Source: Dryocola sp031988645 (GTDB lineage Bacteria > Pseudomonadota > Gammaproteobacteria > Enterobacterales > Enterobacteriaceae). From it: a stretch of 64,000 nucleotides of DNA. Location of the stretch: positions 3,348,001 to 3,412,000 of the forward strand of contig NZ_CP150452.1 in NCBI RefSeq assembly GCF_051307045.1. The letters are read 5' to 3'. Under the pieces are notes generated by a model that searched no databases, was not told the DNA's origin, and saw nothing but the letters and a program-made list of their open reading frames with translations. Each line of letters opens with the position of its first letter. Within the stretch, counting starts at the first letter, position 1. Made by a program: the position numbers and the translations under genes. Below, piece after piece: positions 17,744 through 25,621 of the stretch.

Positions 17744-18586
17744 ATGTCTTATGAAAAACACCAGGCGCTAAGCGGCCTGACGCTCGGTAAGCCAACCGCC
17801 TACCAGGACACCTACGAACCCGCCCTGCTTCAGGCCGTGCCGCGCAGCCTGAACCGCGATCCGTTAGGCCTGCAGGCGGATAACCTGCCGTTTAGCGGCG
17901 GCGATATCTGGACGCTATACGAGCTGTCCTGGCTGAACGATAACGGCCTGCCGCAGGTGGCCGTTGGGCACGTGCAGCTGGATGCCAACAGCGTCAACCT
18001 GGTGGAGTCCAAAAGCTTTAAGCTTTACCTGAACAGCTTTAACCAGACGCGCTTTCGCGATTGGGAAACCGTACAGGAAACATTAAAACGCGATTTAAGC
18101 GCCTGTGCGCAGGGCGAAGTAAGCGTGGTGCTGTTCCGCTTGCACGAGCTTGAAGGCCAGGAGATCGCCGCTTTCAACGGCGAGTGCATCGACGAGCAGA
18201 ACATCGTTATCGATAGCTACGAATTCAACGCCGATTACCTCGCGGGCGCCGCGGAGGGCGACATCACGGAAGAAATGCTGGTCAGCCATCTGCTGAAATC
18301 CAACTGCCTGATTACCCATCAGCCGGACTGGGGTTCAGTACAGATCCGCTATCGCGGCCCGCGCATTAACCGTGAAAAACTGCTGCGTTACCTCGTCTCT
18401 TTCCGCCACCATAACGAATTTCACGAGCAGTGCGTTGAGCGTATTTTCAACGACATTCAGCGTTTTTGCGCGCCGCAGTCGCTTAGCGTTTACGCGCGTT
18501 ACACCCGCCGCGGCGGTCTGGATATCAACCCATGGCGCACCAACGCTGATTTCCATCCGGCGTTTGGCCGTCTGGTTCGCCAATAA
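17744..18586 (+). CDS. queF: NADPH-dependent 7-cyano-7-deazaguanine reductase QueF
   Basis: QueF reduces preQ0 to preQ1 with NADPH in queuosine biosynthesis. This is the long two-domain form (280 aa, E. coli 282) of the T-fold superfamily. The nucleophilic Cys is in LKSNCLITHQPDWGS in the C-terminal half, and the substrate-binding FHEQCVERIF follows. The start MSYEKHQALSGLTLGK is the family start. It is a single-gene unit between divergent syd and downstream ppnN. Confidence 0.97.
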   Translation: MSYEKHQALSGLTLGKPTAYQDTYEPALLQAVPRSLNRDPLGLQADNLPFSGGDIWTLYELSWLNDNGLPQVAVGHVQLDANSVNLVESKSFKLYLNSFNQTRFRDWETVQETLKRDLSACAQGEVSVVLFRLHELEGQEIAAFNGECIDEQNIVIDSYEFNADYLAGAAEGDITEEMLVSHLLKSNCLITHQPDWGSVQIRYRGPRINREKLLRYLVSFRHHNEFHEQCVERIFNDIQRFCAPQSLSVYARYTRRGGLDINPWRTNADFHPAFGRLVRQ

Positions 18587-18700
18587 ATGCGAAATGCCTC
18601 GCAGGGCCGTAAGGGATTAATGTTTTCGGGTTGTTAAATTCGCCGCGGCAGGGCTATTGTAATCAACAGGAACGGCAGATTCGTTCCGTAAGGAGTTAAC

Positions 18701-20065
18701 TTGATTACACATATTAGCCCTCTTGGCTCAATGGATATGCTGTCGCAGCTGGAAGTCGATATGCTTAAACGCACGGCCAGCAGCGACATTTACCAGCTTT
18801 TCCGCAACTGTTCCCTCGCCGTCCTTAACTCAGGCAGCCAGACCGACAGCAGCAAAGAACTTCTCTCGCGCTATGAGAATTTTGATATCAACGTGCTGCG
18901 CCGCGAGCGCGGCGTCAAGCTGGAACTCATCAACCCGCCGGACGAGGCCTTTGTCGACGGCCGCATCATTCGCGCCCTGCAGGCTAACCTGTTCGCGGTC
19001 TTACGCGACATTTTGTTCGTTAACGGCCAGCTTGCTAACGCGGGCCGCTTCCAGAACCTGGATTTAGAAGACTCTTCGCATATCACCAACATGGTGTTTT
19101 CGATTCTGCGTAACGCCCGCGCGCTGCACGTCGGCGAGGCGCCGAACCTCGTCGTATGCTGGGGCGGGCACTCGATAAACGAAAATGAATACCTGTACGC
19201 CCGTCGCGTAGGCACCCAGCTTGGCCTGCGCGAGCTGAACATCTGCACCGGCTGCGGGCCGGGGGCGATGGAAGCGCCAATGAAAGGCGCGGCGGTAGGC
19301 CAGGCGCAGCAGCGCTATCGCGATGGCCGCTTTATTGGCCTGACGGAACCGTCGATTATCGCCGCTGAGCCGCCTAACCCGCTGGTTAACGAGCTGATCA
19401 TCATGCCGGATATCGAGAAGCGGCTTGAAGCCTTCGTGCGTATCGCCCACGGCATTATCATCTTTCCGGGCGGCGTAGGGACGGCGGAAGAGCTGCTTTA
19501 TCTGCTGGGCATCCTGATGAATCCGCACAACCACGACCAGGTGCTGCCGCTGATCCTCACCGGCCCGAAAGAGAGCGAGGACTATTTCCGCGTGCTGGAC
19601 GAGTTTATCGTCAGTACCGTCGGCGAACAGGCCCGACGCCACTATAAAATCATCATTGATGACGCCCCGGAAGTGGCGCGCCTGATGAAGAAAGCGATGC
19701 CGCAGGTGAAAGAGAACCGCCGCGAAACCGGCGACGCCTACAGCTTCAACTGGTCGATGCGTATCGCGCAGGATCTGCAGATGCCGTTTGAGCCAACCCA
19801 TGAAAATATGGCGAACCTCAACCTGCATCCAAACCAGCCGGCGGAAAAGCTGGCGGCGGCCCTGCGCCGGGCTTTCTCGGGCATTGTCGCCGGGAACGTC
19901 AAAGAAAGCGGCATTCGCGCCATCGAGCAATACGGGCCGTATAAGATTCACGGCGACGCGCAGATGATGAAACGCATGGACGATCTGCTGCAAGGATTTG
20001 TCGCCCAGCACCGTATGAAGCTGCCCGGCAGCGCCTATATCCCCTGTTACGAAATCTGCACCTGA
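18701..20065 (+). CDS. ppnN: Pyrimidine/purine nucleotide 5'-monophosphate nucleosidase PpnN
   Basis: PpnN (YgdH) cleaves nucleoside monophosphates to base plus ribose 5-phosphate and is allosterically controlled by (p)ppGpp. The 454 aa match the E. coli length. The LOG-family core is GCGPGAMEAPMKGAA followed by FPGGVGTAEELLYLLG. Translation starts at TTG (18701) behind AAGGAGTT, giving (M)ITHISPLGSMDML as in E. coli; no upstream ATG is in frame. Being a ppGpp effector target, it connects functionally to relA in this window. Confidence 0.96.
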   Translation: MITHISPLGSMDMLSQLEVDMLKRTASSDIYQLFRNCSLAVLNSGSQTDSSKELLSRYENFDINVLRRERGVKLELINPPDEAFVDGRIIRALQANLFAVLRDILFVNGQLANAGRFQNLDLEDSSHITNMVFSILRNARALHVGEAPNLVVCWGGHSINENEYLYARRVGTQLGLRELNICTGCGPGAMEAPMKGAAVGQAQQRYRDGRFIGLTEPSIIAAEPPNPLVNELIIMPDIEKRLEAFVRIAHGIIIFPGGVGTAEELLYLLGILMNPHNHDQVLPLILTGPKESEDYFRVLDEFIVSTVGEQARRHYKIIIDDAPEVARLMKKAMPQVKENRRETGDAYSFNWSMRIAQDLQMPFEPTHENMANLNLHPNQPAEKLAAALRRAFSGIVAGNVKESGIRAIEQYGPYKIHGDAQMMKRMDDLLQGFVAQHRMKLPGSAYIPCYEICT

Positions 20066-20072
20066 TCTCCCC

Positions 20073-20100
20073 AAGGGCGGCGGCCATGTCGCCCTTCTTA
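20073..20100 (+). terminator. Putative ppnN terminator
   Basis: AAGGGCG (20073-20079) and CGCCCTT (20090-20096) form a stem 8 nt after the ppnN stop, followed by CTTA only, so the T run is weak. Confidence 0.5.
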
Positions 20101-20526
20101 ATCGTCACTTCGCCCGTCAAGCCAACCGATTGCGCATCGTCTCCCGCCGCAAAACATCACGTCCTTTGAACAATTTCATGCTGAAAATGCTGTTTAAGCC
20201 GCTTTCTGTAGATAAAAACGAATTATTTTAGCGAGGTGAATTTATCGCATCTTTCGCAAATGCTAGCCTTTGCGCGCTTAAAATATGGCGGGCCATATAT
20301 CAAGCAGTTTGAAATGCCGCCGATAACCCTGTGAATGGTGGATTCTTGCATTTGGGATCGCGATCACTGATACATTGATTACATAAATGTATCTTTCCGC
20401 CCGCCGATAGTTACGGGTCAAAATTACTATAAAAAAGCCCTGACACAGAATTTAGTTTCAGCGGTCAAGCGAAAAGCCTCGTTATTGACTGAAATTTTGC
20501 ACATACAGTTCCTTCTGGAGAAGTTA
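20101..20526 (+). promoter_or_regulatory. sdaC upstream region with CRP-like site
   Basis: The 426-bp region before sdaC is AT-rich and holds no gene. TGGGATCGCGATCACT (20353-20368) fits the CRP consensus TGTGA-N6-TCACA with one mismatch per half. An inverted repeat GATACAT/ATGTATC (20369-20375, 20387-20393) directly adjoins it. CTGGAG (20515-20520) is the sdaC ribosome-binding site. Control by CRP is known for E. coli sdaC; the second repeat is unassigned. Confidence 0.6.
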
Positions 20527-21816
20527 ATGGATACCACTCAAACCGGCAGTATTGCCTCTGTCGAGACAAAAAGTTCCTGGCGTAAGTCTGATACTATGTG
20601 GATGCTTGGCCTGTACGGCACCGCCATCGGTGCCGGCGTGCTGTTCCTGCCGATTAACGCAGGCGTTGGCGGTCTTATTCCACTGTTTATTATGGCGATT
20701 CTTGCCTTCCCGATGACTTTCTTTGCCCACCGCGGCTTAACCCGCTTCGTGCTGTCCGGTAAAAATCCCGGCGAAGACATCACCGAAGTCGTGGAAGAAC
20801 ACTTCGGCGTTGGCGCGGGTAAAATCATCACCCTGCTCTACTTCTTCGCTATTTACCCGATCCTGCTGGTTTACAGCGTGGCGATTACCAACACCGTGGA
20901 CAGCTTCATTACCCACCAGCTGGGTATGGTTTCCCCACCGCGCGCCATTCTGTCCCTGATCCTGATCGTAGGTCTGATGACCATCGTGCGTTTCGGCGAG
21001 CAAATGATCGTTAAGGCGATGAGCATCCTGGTGTTCCCGTTTGTCGCGGCGCTGATGATGCTGGCCTTATACCTGATTCCTAACTGGAGCAGCGCGGCAT
21101 TCGAAACCCTGTCTTTCAGCGCAACGCCGGCAACCGGCAGCGGCCTGTGGATGACGCTGTGGCTGGCGATTCCGGTAATGGTGTTCTCCTTTAACCACTC
21201 CCCGATTATCTCCGCGTTTGCGGTAGCAAAACGTAACGAGTACGGCGAAGGCGCCGAGAAGAAATGCTCCCGCATTCTCTCTTATGCGCACATCATGATG
21301 GTGATTACCGTTATGTTCTTCGTGTTCAGCTGCGTACTGAGCCTCTCGCCTGCCAACCTGGCGGAAGCAAAAGCGCAGAACATCTCTATTTTGTCTTACC
21401 TGGCTAACCACTTTAACGCACCGGTTATCGCCTGGATGGCGCCAATCATTGCCATCGTGGCGATCACCAAGTCCTTCCTCGGCCACTATCTGGGCGCCCG
21501 TGAAGGCTTCAACGGTATGGTTATCAAGTCTCTGCGCGGTAAAGGCAAGAGCATTGAAATCAATAAACTCAACCGCATCACCGCAATCTTCATGCTGGTC
21601 ACCACCTGGATTGTGGCTACCCTGAACCCAAGCATCCTCGGCATGATTGAAACCCTGGGCGGCCCGATTATCGCGATGATCCTGTTCCTGATGCCGATGT
21701 ACGCAATCCAGAAAGTACCTGCTATGCGCAAATACAGCGGCCATATCAGCAACGTGTTTGTGGTGGTGATGGGCCTGATCGCTATCTCCGCCATCTCTTA
21801 CTCGCTGTTCGGCTAA
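20527..21816 (+). CDS. sdaC: Serine/proton symporter SdaC
   Basis: SdaC is the inner-membrane high-capacity L-serine/H+ symporter of the HAAAP family, 429 aa with about 11 membrane helices (for example GTAIGAGVLFLPINAGVGG at the N-terminus). It matches E. coli SdaC throughout. The frame opens at 20485, but ATG 20527 has a good ribosome-binding site and gives MDTTQTGSIAS. It supplies serine to SdaB, encoded 80 bp downstream; a hairpin between them would allow separate expression levels. Confidence 0.97.
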   Translation: MDTTQTGSIASVETKSSWRKSDTMWMLGLYGTAIGAGVLFLPINAGVGGLIPLFIMAILAFPMTFFAHRGLTRFVLSGKNPGEDITEVVEEHFGVGAGKIITLLYFFAIYPILLVYSVAITNTVDSFITHQLGMVSPPRAILSLILIVGLMTIVRFGEQMIVKAMSILVFPFVAALMMLALYLIPNWSSAAFETLSFSATPATGSGLWMTLWLAIPVMVFSFNHSPIISAFAVAKRNEYGEGAEKKCSRILSYAHIMMVITVMFFVFSCVLSLSPANLAEAKAQNISILSYLANHFNAPVIAWMAPIIAIVAITKSFLGHYLGAREGFNGMVIKSLRGKGKSIEINKLNRITAIFMLVTTWIVATLNPSILGMIETLGGPIIAMILFLMPMYAIQKVPAMRKYSGHISNVFVVVMGLIAISAISYSLFG

Positions 21817-21835
21817 TGCAGTAAAAATAGCTTTC

Positions 21836-21859
21836 AACCGCCCGTTTTCTCGGGCGGTT
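21836..21859 (+). terminator. Hairpin between sdaC and sdaB
   Basis: AACCGCCCG/CGGGCGGTT with a 6-nt loop lies 19 bp after the sdaC stop, followed by CTCTCCCCC and not by a T run. It may be an attenuating or mRNA-stabilising stem within the sdaCB operon. Confidence 0.5.
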
Positions 21860-21896
21860 CTCTCCCCCGACAAGTCACTCACGCAATGGACGCATC

Positions 21897-23261
21897 ATGA
21901 TTAGCGTATTCGACATATTTAAAATCGGTATCGGACCTTCAAGCTCTCATACCGTCGGCCCGATGAAGGCTGGCAAACAGTTCGCTGACGACTTAATCGC
22001 GCAAGGGATACTGCACGATGTTACCCGCGTAATCGTCGATGTTTACGGCTCGCTGTCCCTGACCGGCAAGGGCCACCACACCGACATCGCGATTATCATG
22101 GGCCTCGCGGGAAACCTGCCGGACAGCGTGGATATCGACTCCATTGCGCATGTCATTCAGGATGTGAATACCCATGGCCGCCTGACGCTGGCCAACGGCG
22201 CGCATGAAGTGGAGTTCCCGGTAGATCGCTGCATGAATTTCCATGCGGATAACCTGTCGCTGCATGAAAACGGCATGCGTATTACCGCCCTTGCGGGCGA
22301 TCGGGTGCTCTACAGCCAGACCTATTATTCCATCGGCGGCGGGTTTATCGTCGATGAAGCGCACTTTGGGCAGGAAGATACCCAGCAGGTTGCGGTGCCT
22401 TATCCTTACAGGAGCGCCGCCGATTTACGCAAGCACTGCGACGAAACCGGCCTGTCGCTCTCCGGGCTGATGATGCAAAACGAACGCGCGTTGCACACCC
22501 AGGCGGAAATCGATGCGCATTTCGCCAGCGTCTGGCAGGTCATGCGCAGCGGCATTGAACGAGGCATCACCACCGAAGGTGTGCTGCCGGGCAAAATGCG
22601 CGTGCCGCGCCGCGCCGCGGCGTTACGCAGAATGCTGGTAAGCAGCGACAAGAACAACTCCGACCCGATGGCCGTCGTCGACTGGATAAACATGTTCGCT
22701 CTGGCGGTTAACGAAGAGAACGCTGCGGGCGGGCGCGTGGTAACGGCCCCGACCAACGGCGCCTGCGGGATTGTCCCTGCGGTGCTGGCCTACTACGACA
22801 AGTTTATCCGCGAGGTGAACGCTAACTCCTGCGCCCGCTATCTGCTGGCCGCGGGAGCGATCGGGTCGCTGTACAAAATGAACGCTTCCATTTCCGGCGC
22901 GGAAGTCGGCTGCCAGGGCGAAGTTGGCGTGGCCTGCTCTATGGCGGCGGCGGGCCTTGCGGAACTGCTGGGCGGCAGCCCGGCGCAGGTTTGCATCGCT
23001 GCGGAAATCGGCATGGAGCATAACCTGGGCCTGACCTGCGACCCGGTGGCGGGCCAGGTGCAGGTGCCGTGCATCGAGCGTAACGCCATTGCTGCGGTAA
23101 AAGCGGTGAATGCGGCTCGTATGGCGCTGCGTCGTACCAGCGAACCACGCGTTTGTCTCGATAAGGTTATTGAAACCATGTACGAAACCGGCAAGGACAT
23201 GAACGCCAAATACCGCGAAACGTCACGCGGCGGGCTGGCGATGAAGGTTTCCTGCGATTAA
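21897..23261 (+). CDS. sdaB: L-serine dehydratase 2 SdaB
   Basis: SdaB deaminates L-serine to pyruvate and ammonia. The 454-aa product is the single-chain bacterial L-serine dehydratase with an N-terminal beta domain (IGPSSSHTVGPM) and a C-terminal alpha domain (APTNGACGIVPAVLAYY; EHNLGLTCDPVAGQVQVPC). Cysteines in those segments are the [4Fe-4S] ligands of the family. It is second in sdaCB and is followed by a strong terminator. In E. coli the next gene is xni; here three accessory genes intervene. Confidence 0.97.
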   Translation: MISVFDIFKIGIGPSSSHTVGPMKAGKQFADDLIAQGILHDVTRVIVDVYGSLSLTGKGHHTDIAIIMGLAGNLPDSVDIDSIAHVIQDVNTHGRLTLANGAHEVEFPVDRCMNFHADNLSLHENGMRITALAGDRVLYSQTYYSIGGGFIVDEAHFGQEDTQQVAVPYPYRSAADLRKHCDETGLSLSGLMMQNERALHTQAEIDAHFASVWQVMRSGIERGITTEGVLPGKMRVPRRAAALRRMLVSSDKNNSDPMAVVDWINMFALAVNEENAAGGRVVTAPTNGACGIVPAVLAYYDKFIREVNANSCARYLLAAGAIGSLYKMNASISGAEVGCQGEVGVACSMAAAGLAELLGGSPAQVCIAAEIGMEHNLGLTCDPVAGQVQVPCIERNAIAAVKAVNAARMALRRTSEPRVCLDKVIETMYETGKDMNAKYRETSRGGLAMKVSCD

Positions 23262-23263
23262 AA

Positions 23264-23290
23264 AAAGGCCCTCAAACGAGGGCCTTTCTT
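23264..23290 (+). terminator. sdaB rho-independent terminator
   Basis: AAAGGCCCTC/GAGGGCCTTT stem (23264-23273, 23278-23287) with a 4-nt loop directly follows the sdaB stop; flanking A and T runs make it potentially bidirectional, serving kduI from the other side. Confidence 0.85.
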
Positions 23291-23339
23291 ATTATGCAGG
23301 TTAAGCGTCACGCAACCCGATAAACTCGCTGAGCCCGAC

Positions 23340-24176
23340 CTAGCGCAGATCCCCTACCTTCACGTGGTCCATATCGTCAAATACCTGATTTTCACCCACC
23401 ATACCCCAGATAAAGGTATACGCGCGCGTGCCCACGCCCGAGTGAATTGACCAGCTCGGTGAAATGACCGCCTGCTCATTGTGCACCACGATATGACGCG
23501 TTTCCTGCGGCTGGCCCATCATGTGGAACACACAGCTGTTCTCTTCCAGACCAAAGTAAAAATAGACTTCCATGCGGCGTTCGTGCGTGTGGCACGGCAT
23601 GGTATTCCACAGGTTGCCGGGCGCAAGCTCAGTCAGCCCCATGCTCAGCTGGCAGGTTTCCAGCACGTCGGGGACAAAGTATTTATTAATAGTGCGGCGG
23701 TTGCTGGTGACATCTTCGCCCAGGGTGACCGGCGCAACGTCCGCAGGCGTAACGCGTTTGGTTGGATAGGTGGTATGGGCCGGCGCGCAGTTATAGTAGA
23801 AACGAGCGGGTTTAGCCGCATCAACGCTTTCAAACACCACCTCTTTGGCGCCCTTGCCGACGTACAGGGCGTCGCGGTGGCCAATCTCATAGCAGGTGCC
23901 GTCCACCCTAACGGTGCCGGGGCCGCCAATATTAATTACGCCCAGCTCGCGGCGCTCAAGAAAATAGCTCACGCCCAGCTGCTTACCCACTTCTGCCCCT
24001 ACGCTCACCGGGCGCGTCACGGGCATTACGCCGCCGACAATAATGCGGTCGATATGGCTGTAGGTCATGGTGTACTGGTCGGGGGTAAAAATGGTTTCCA
24101 CCAAAAACTCTTTGCGCAGGCCGGCTGTATCGAGCGTTTTCGCATGATCGCTATGAATGCTTTGACGAACGTCCAT
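23340..24176 (-). CDS. kduI: 5-keto-4-deoxyuronate isomerase KduI
   Basis: KduI converts 5-keto-4-deoxyuronate to 2,5-diketo-3-deoxygluconate in pectin and glycosaminoglycan uronate breakdown. The 278 aa equal E. coli KduI. It is a cupin with the zinc-binding segment MPCHTHERRMEVYFYF, plus YYNCAPAHTTYPTK and PSWSIHSGVGT. Start: ATG at 24176 behind GAGGAGAAGTG; a GTG three bases earlier is in frame. It is divergent from kdgT, and a KdgR-type palindrome lies between them. The location between sdaB and xni differs from E. coli, where kduI is with kduD. Confidence 0.96.
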   Translation of the reverse strand: MDVRQSIHSDHAKTLDTAGLRKEFLVETIFTPDQYTMTYSHIDRIIVGGVMPVTRPVSVGAEVGKQLGVSYFLERRELGVINIGGPGTVRVDGTCYEIGHRDALYVGKGAKEVVFESVDAAKPARFYYNCAPAHTTYPTKRVTPADVAPVTLGEDVTSNRRTINKYFVPDVLETCQLSMGLTELAPGNLWNTMPCHTHERRMEVYFYFGLEENSCVFHMMGQPQETRHIVVHNEQAVISPSWSIHSGVGTRAYTFIWGMVGENQVFDDMDHVKVGDLR

Positions 24177-24330
24177 CACTTCTCCTCACGGGCATATCCG
24201 GACGGATGCGTTACTCGTCTCCGTCGCTATTAATAAAAAATGTAATTCAATCCTTTTTAATTACACCTTATTTACATTTCATCTTCTTAAAATATCTTAG
24301 CAGCGCACCTTGCGAAATAATGTGATCTAA

Positions 24331-24350
24331 ATTGAAATATTGTTTCAAAT
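24331..24350. promoter_or_regulatory. KdgR-type operator between kduI and kdgT
   Basis: ATTGAAATATTGTTTCAAAT is a near-perfect palindrome matching the KdgR consensus (roughly AATRAAAYRNYRTTTYATT). It sits about 155 bp upstream of kduI and 235 bp upstream of kdgT, consistent with one site repressing both. A TGTGA half-site (24321-24325) just before it hints at CRP but has no second half. Confidence 0.7.
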
Positions 24351-24414
24351 TGATTGAATCACAATTCCAATAAGCGGATATTTCCTCTCATAAAGTCCCC
24401 TGCGGAGTCCAACC

Positions 24415-24584
24415 ATGAAGGCCGCGCTTTCGTAGCAAGGTCACGGCGCCACCTAAAAGAGTAAACAGCCTTACTCTGCACAGAATTTTTTTAAGCCAAT
24501 AAAAAGCAAGCCTTTTTGTTGCGAGCCCTTGCGTACTTTTTAAGCCGAGCCGTCAGCGGTCAATAAAAATGATGAGGAATTTTT
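24415..24584 (+). promoter_or_regulatory. Structured 5' leader of kdgT with possible six-codon leader ORF
   Basis: A mini-ORF ATG AAG GCC GCG CTT TCG TAG (24415-24435) follows GGAG at 7-nt spacing. Next is a perfect AGAGTAA/TTACTCT hairpin (24458-24477) with a T7 run 8 nt further on. A second weaker stem (AAAAAGCAAG against CTTGC/CTTTTT) precedes the kdgT ribosome-binding site GAGGAAT. The arrangement resembles a leader but no attenuation is proven. Confidence 0.35.
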
Positions 24585-25580
24585 ATGAAGATTAAAGCCA
24601 CCATTGAGCGCATTCCCGGTGGAATGATGCTGATCCCGCTGCTGCTTGGCGCAATATTAAATACCTTCGCTCCGGACACCGGCGCTTACTTCGGCTCCTT
24701 TACCAAAGGGATGATCGGCGGCACCGTTCCTATTCTTGCCGTGTGGTTCTTCTGTATTGGCGCCTCCATCGATTTACGCGCGACCGGGACCGTGCTGCGC
24801 AAGTCCGGCACGCTGGTTCTCACCAAAATCGCCGTCGCCTGGGCCGTGGCGATGATTGCCGCCTCGTTTATTCCTGACGAAGGTATCCAGACCGGAATGT
24901 TTGCCGGACTGTCGGTGCTGGCTCTGGTTTCCGCCATGGACATGACCAACGGCGGCCTGTACGCCAGCCTGATGAACCAGTACGGCACCCGGGAAGAAGC
25001 CGGCGCATTCGTGCTGATGTCGCTGGAGTCCGGCCCGCTGATGACCATGGTTATTCTGGGTTCGGCCGGCCTTGCCTCCTTTGAGCCGCACCACTTTATC
25101 GGCGCCGTGCTGCCGTTTTTGGTTGGCTTTACGCTGGGCAATCTCGATCACGACCTGCGCGACTTCTTCAGCAAGGCGACGCCGACGCTTATTCCGTTCT
25201 TCGGTTTCGCGCTGGGCAACACTATCAACCTGAACGTGATTATGGACACCGGCCTGCTGGGCATCGTGCTGGGCGTGGCGGTGATTATCATTACCGGCAT
25301 CCCGCTGATTCTGGCCGATAGATTCATTGCCGGCGGTAACGGTACCGCAGGCATTGCGGCGTCGTCCGCGGCAGGCGCAGCGGTGGCTAACCCGGTCATT
25401 ATCGCGCAAATTAACCCGGCGTTTGAGCCGGTTGCGGCTTCCGCCACGGCGCTGGTAGCGGCAAGCGTTATCGTAACGGCGATTCTGGTGCCCATCATTA
25501 CCGCCCTCTACTCGCGGCGCATGGGCGCACAGGCGCAGGAGAAGCCGCTGGTGCAGGATGTGCAGCACCAGCACCGCTAA
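24585..25580 (+). CDS. kdgT: 2-keto-3-deoxygluconate permease KdgT
   Basis: KdgT imports 2-keto-3-deoxygluconate, a product of uronate/pectin degradation, by proton symport. It has 331 aa of the KdgT family with about ten hydrophobic segments and the typical N-terminus MKIKATIERIPGGMMLIPLLLGA. It complements kduI metabolically and shares its regulatory gap. The protein ends in a short hydrophilic tail (QEKPLVQDVQHQHR) that is probably variable. A bidirectional terminator separates it from the convergent aminotransferase gene. Confidence 0.95.
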   Translation: MKIKATIERIPGGMMLIPLLLGAILNTFAPDTGAYFGSFTKGMIGGTVPILAVWFFCIGASIDLRATGTVLRKSGTLVLTKIAVAWAVAMIAASFIPDEGIQTGMFAGLSVLALVSAMDMTNGGLYASLMNQYGTREEAGAFVLMSLESGPLMTMVILGSAGLASFEPHHFIGAVLPFLVGFTLGNLDHDLRDFFSKATPTLIPFFGFALGNTINLNVIMDTGLLGIVLGVAVIIITGIPLILADRFIAGGNGTAGIAASSAAGAAVANPVIIAQINPAFEPVAASATALVAASVIVTAILVPIITALYSRRMGAQAQEKPLVQDVQHQHR

Positions 25581-25591
25581 ACCGCTAAAAG

Positions 25592-25617
25592 AAAAAGGAG
25601 CCTTGCGGCTCCTTTTT
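25592..25617. terminator. Bidirectional terminator, kdgT / aminotransferase
   Basis: AAAAAGGAGCC/GGCTCCTTTTT with a 4-nt loop between convergent genes has A and T runs on both sides and so can stop transcription from either strand. Confidence 0.88.
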
Positions 25618-25621
25618 GGCT

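Noticed and set aside
19064..20074. A 336-codon open frame on the - strand opposite ppnN
   Set aside because: ppnN on the + strand is intact and conserved; the antisense frame has no family resemblance.
21067..21882. A 271-codon frame antisense to sdaC, rich in His/Arg/Gln
   Set aside because: That composition is what the complement of a membrane-protein gene produces; sdaC itself is complete.
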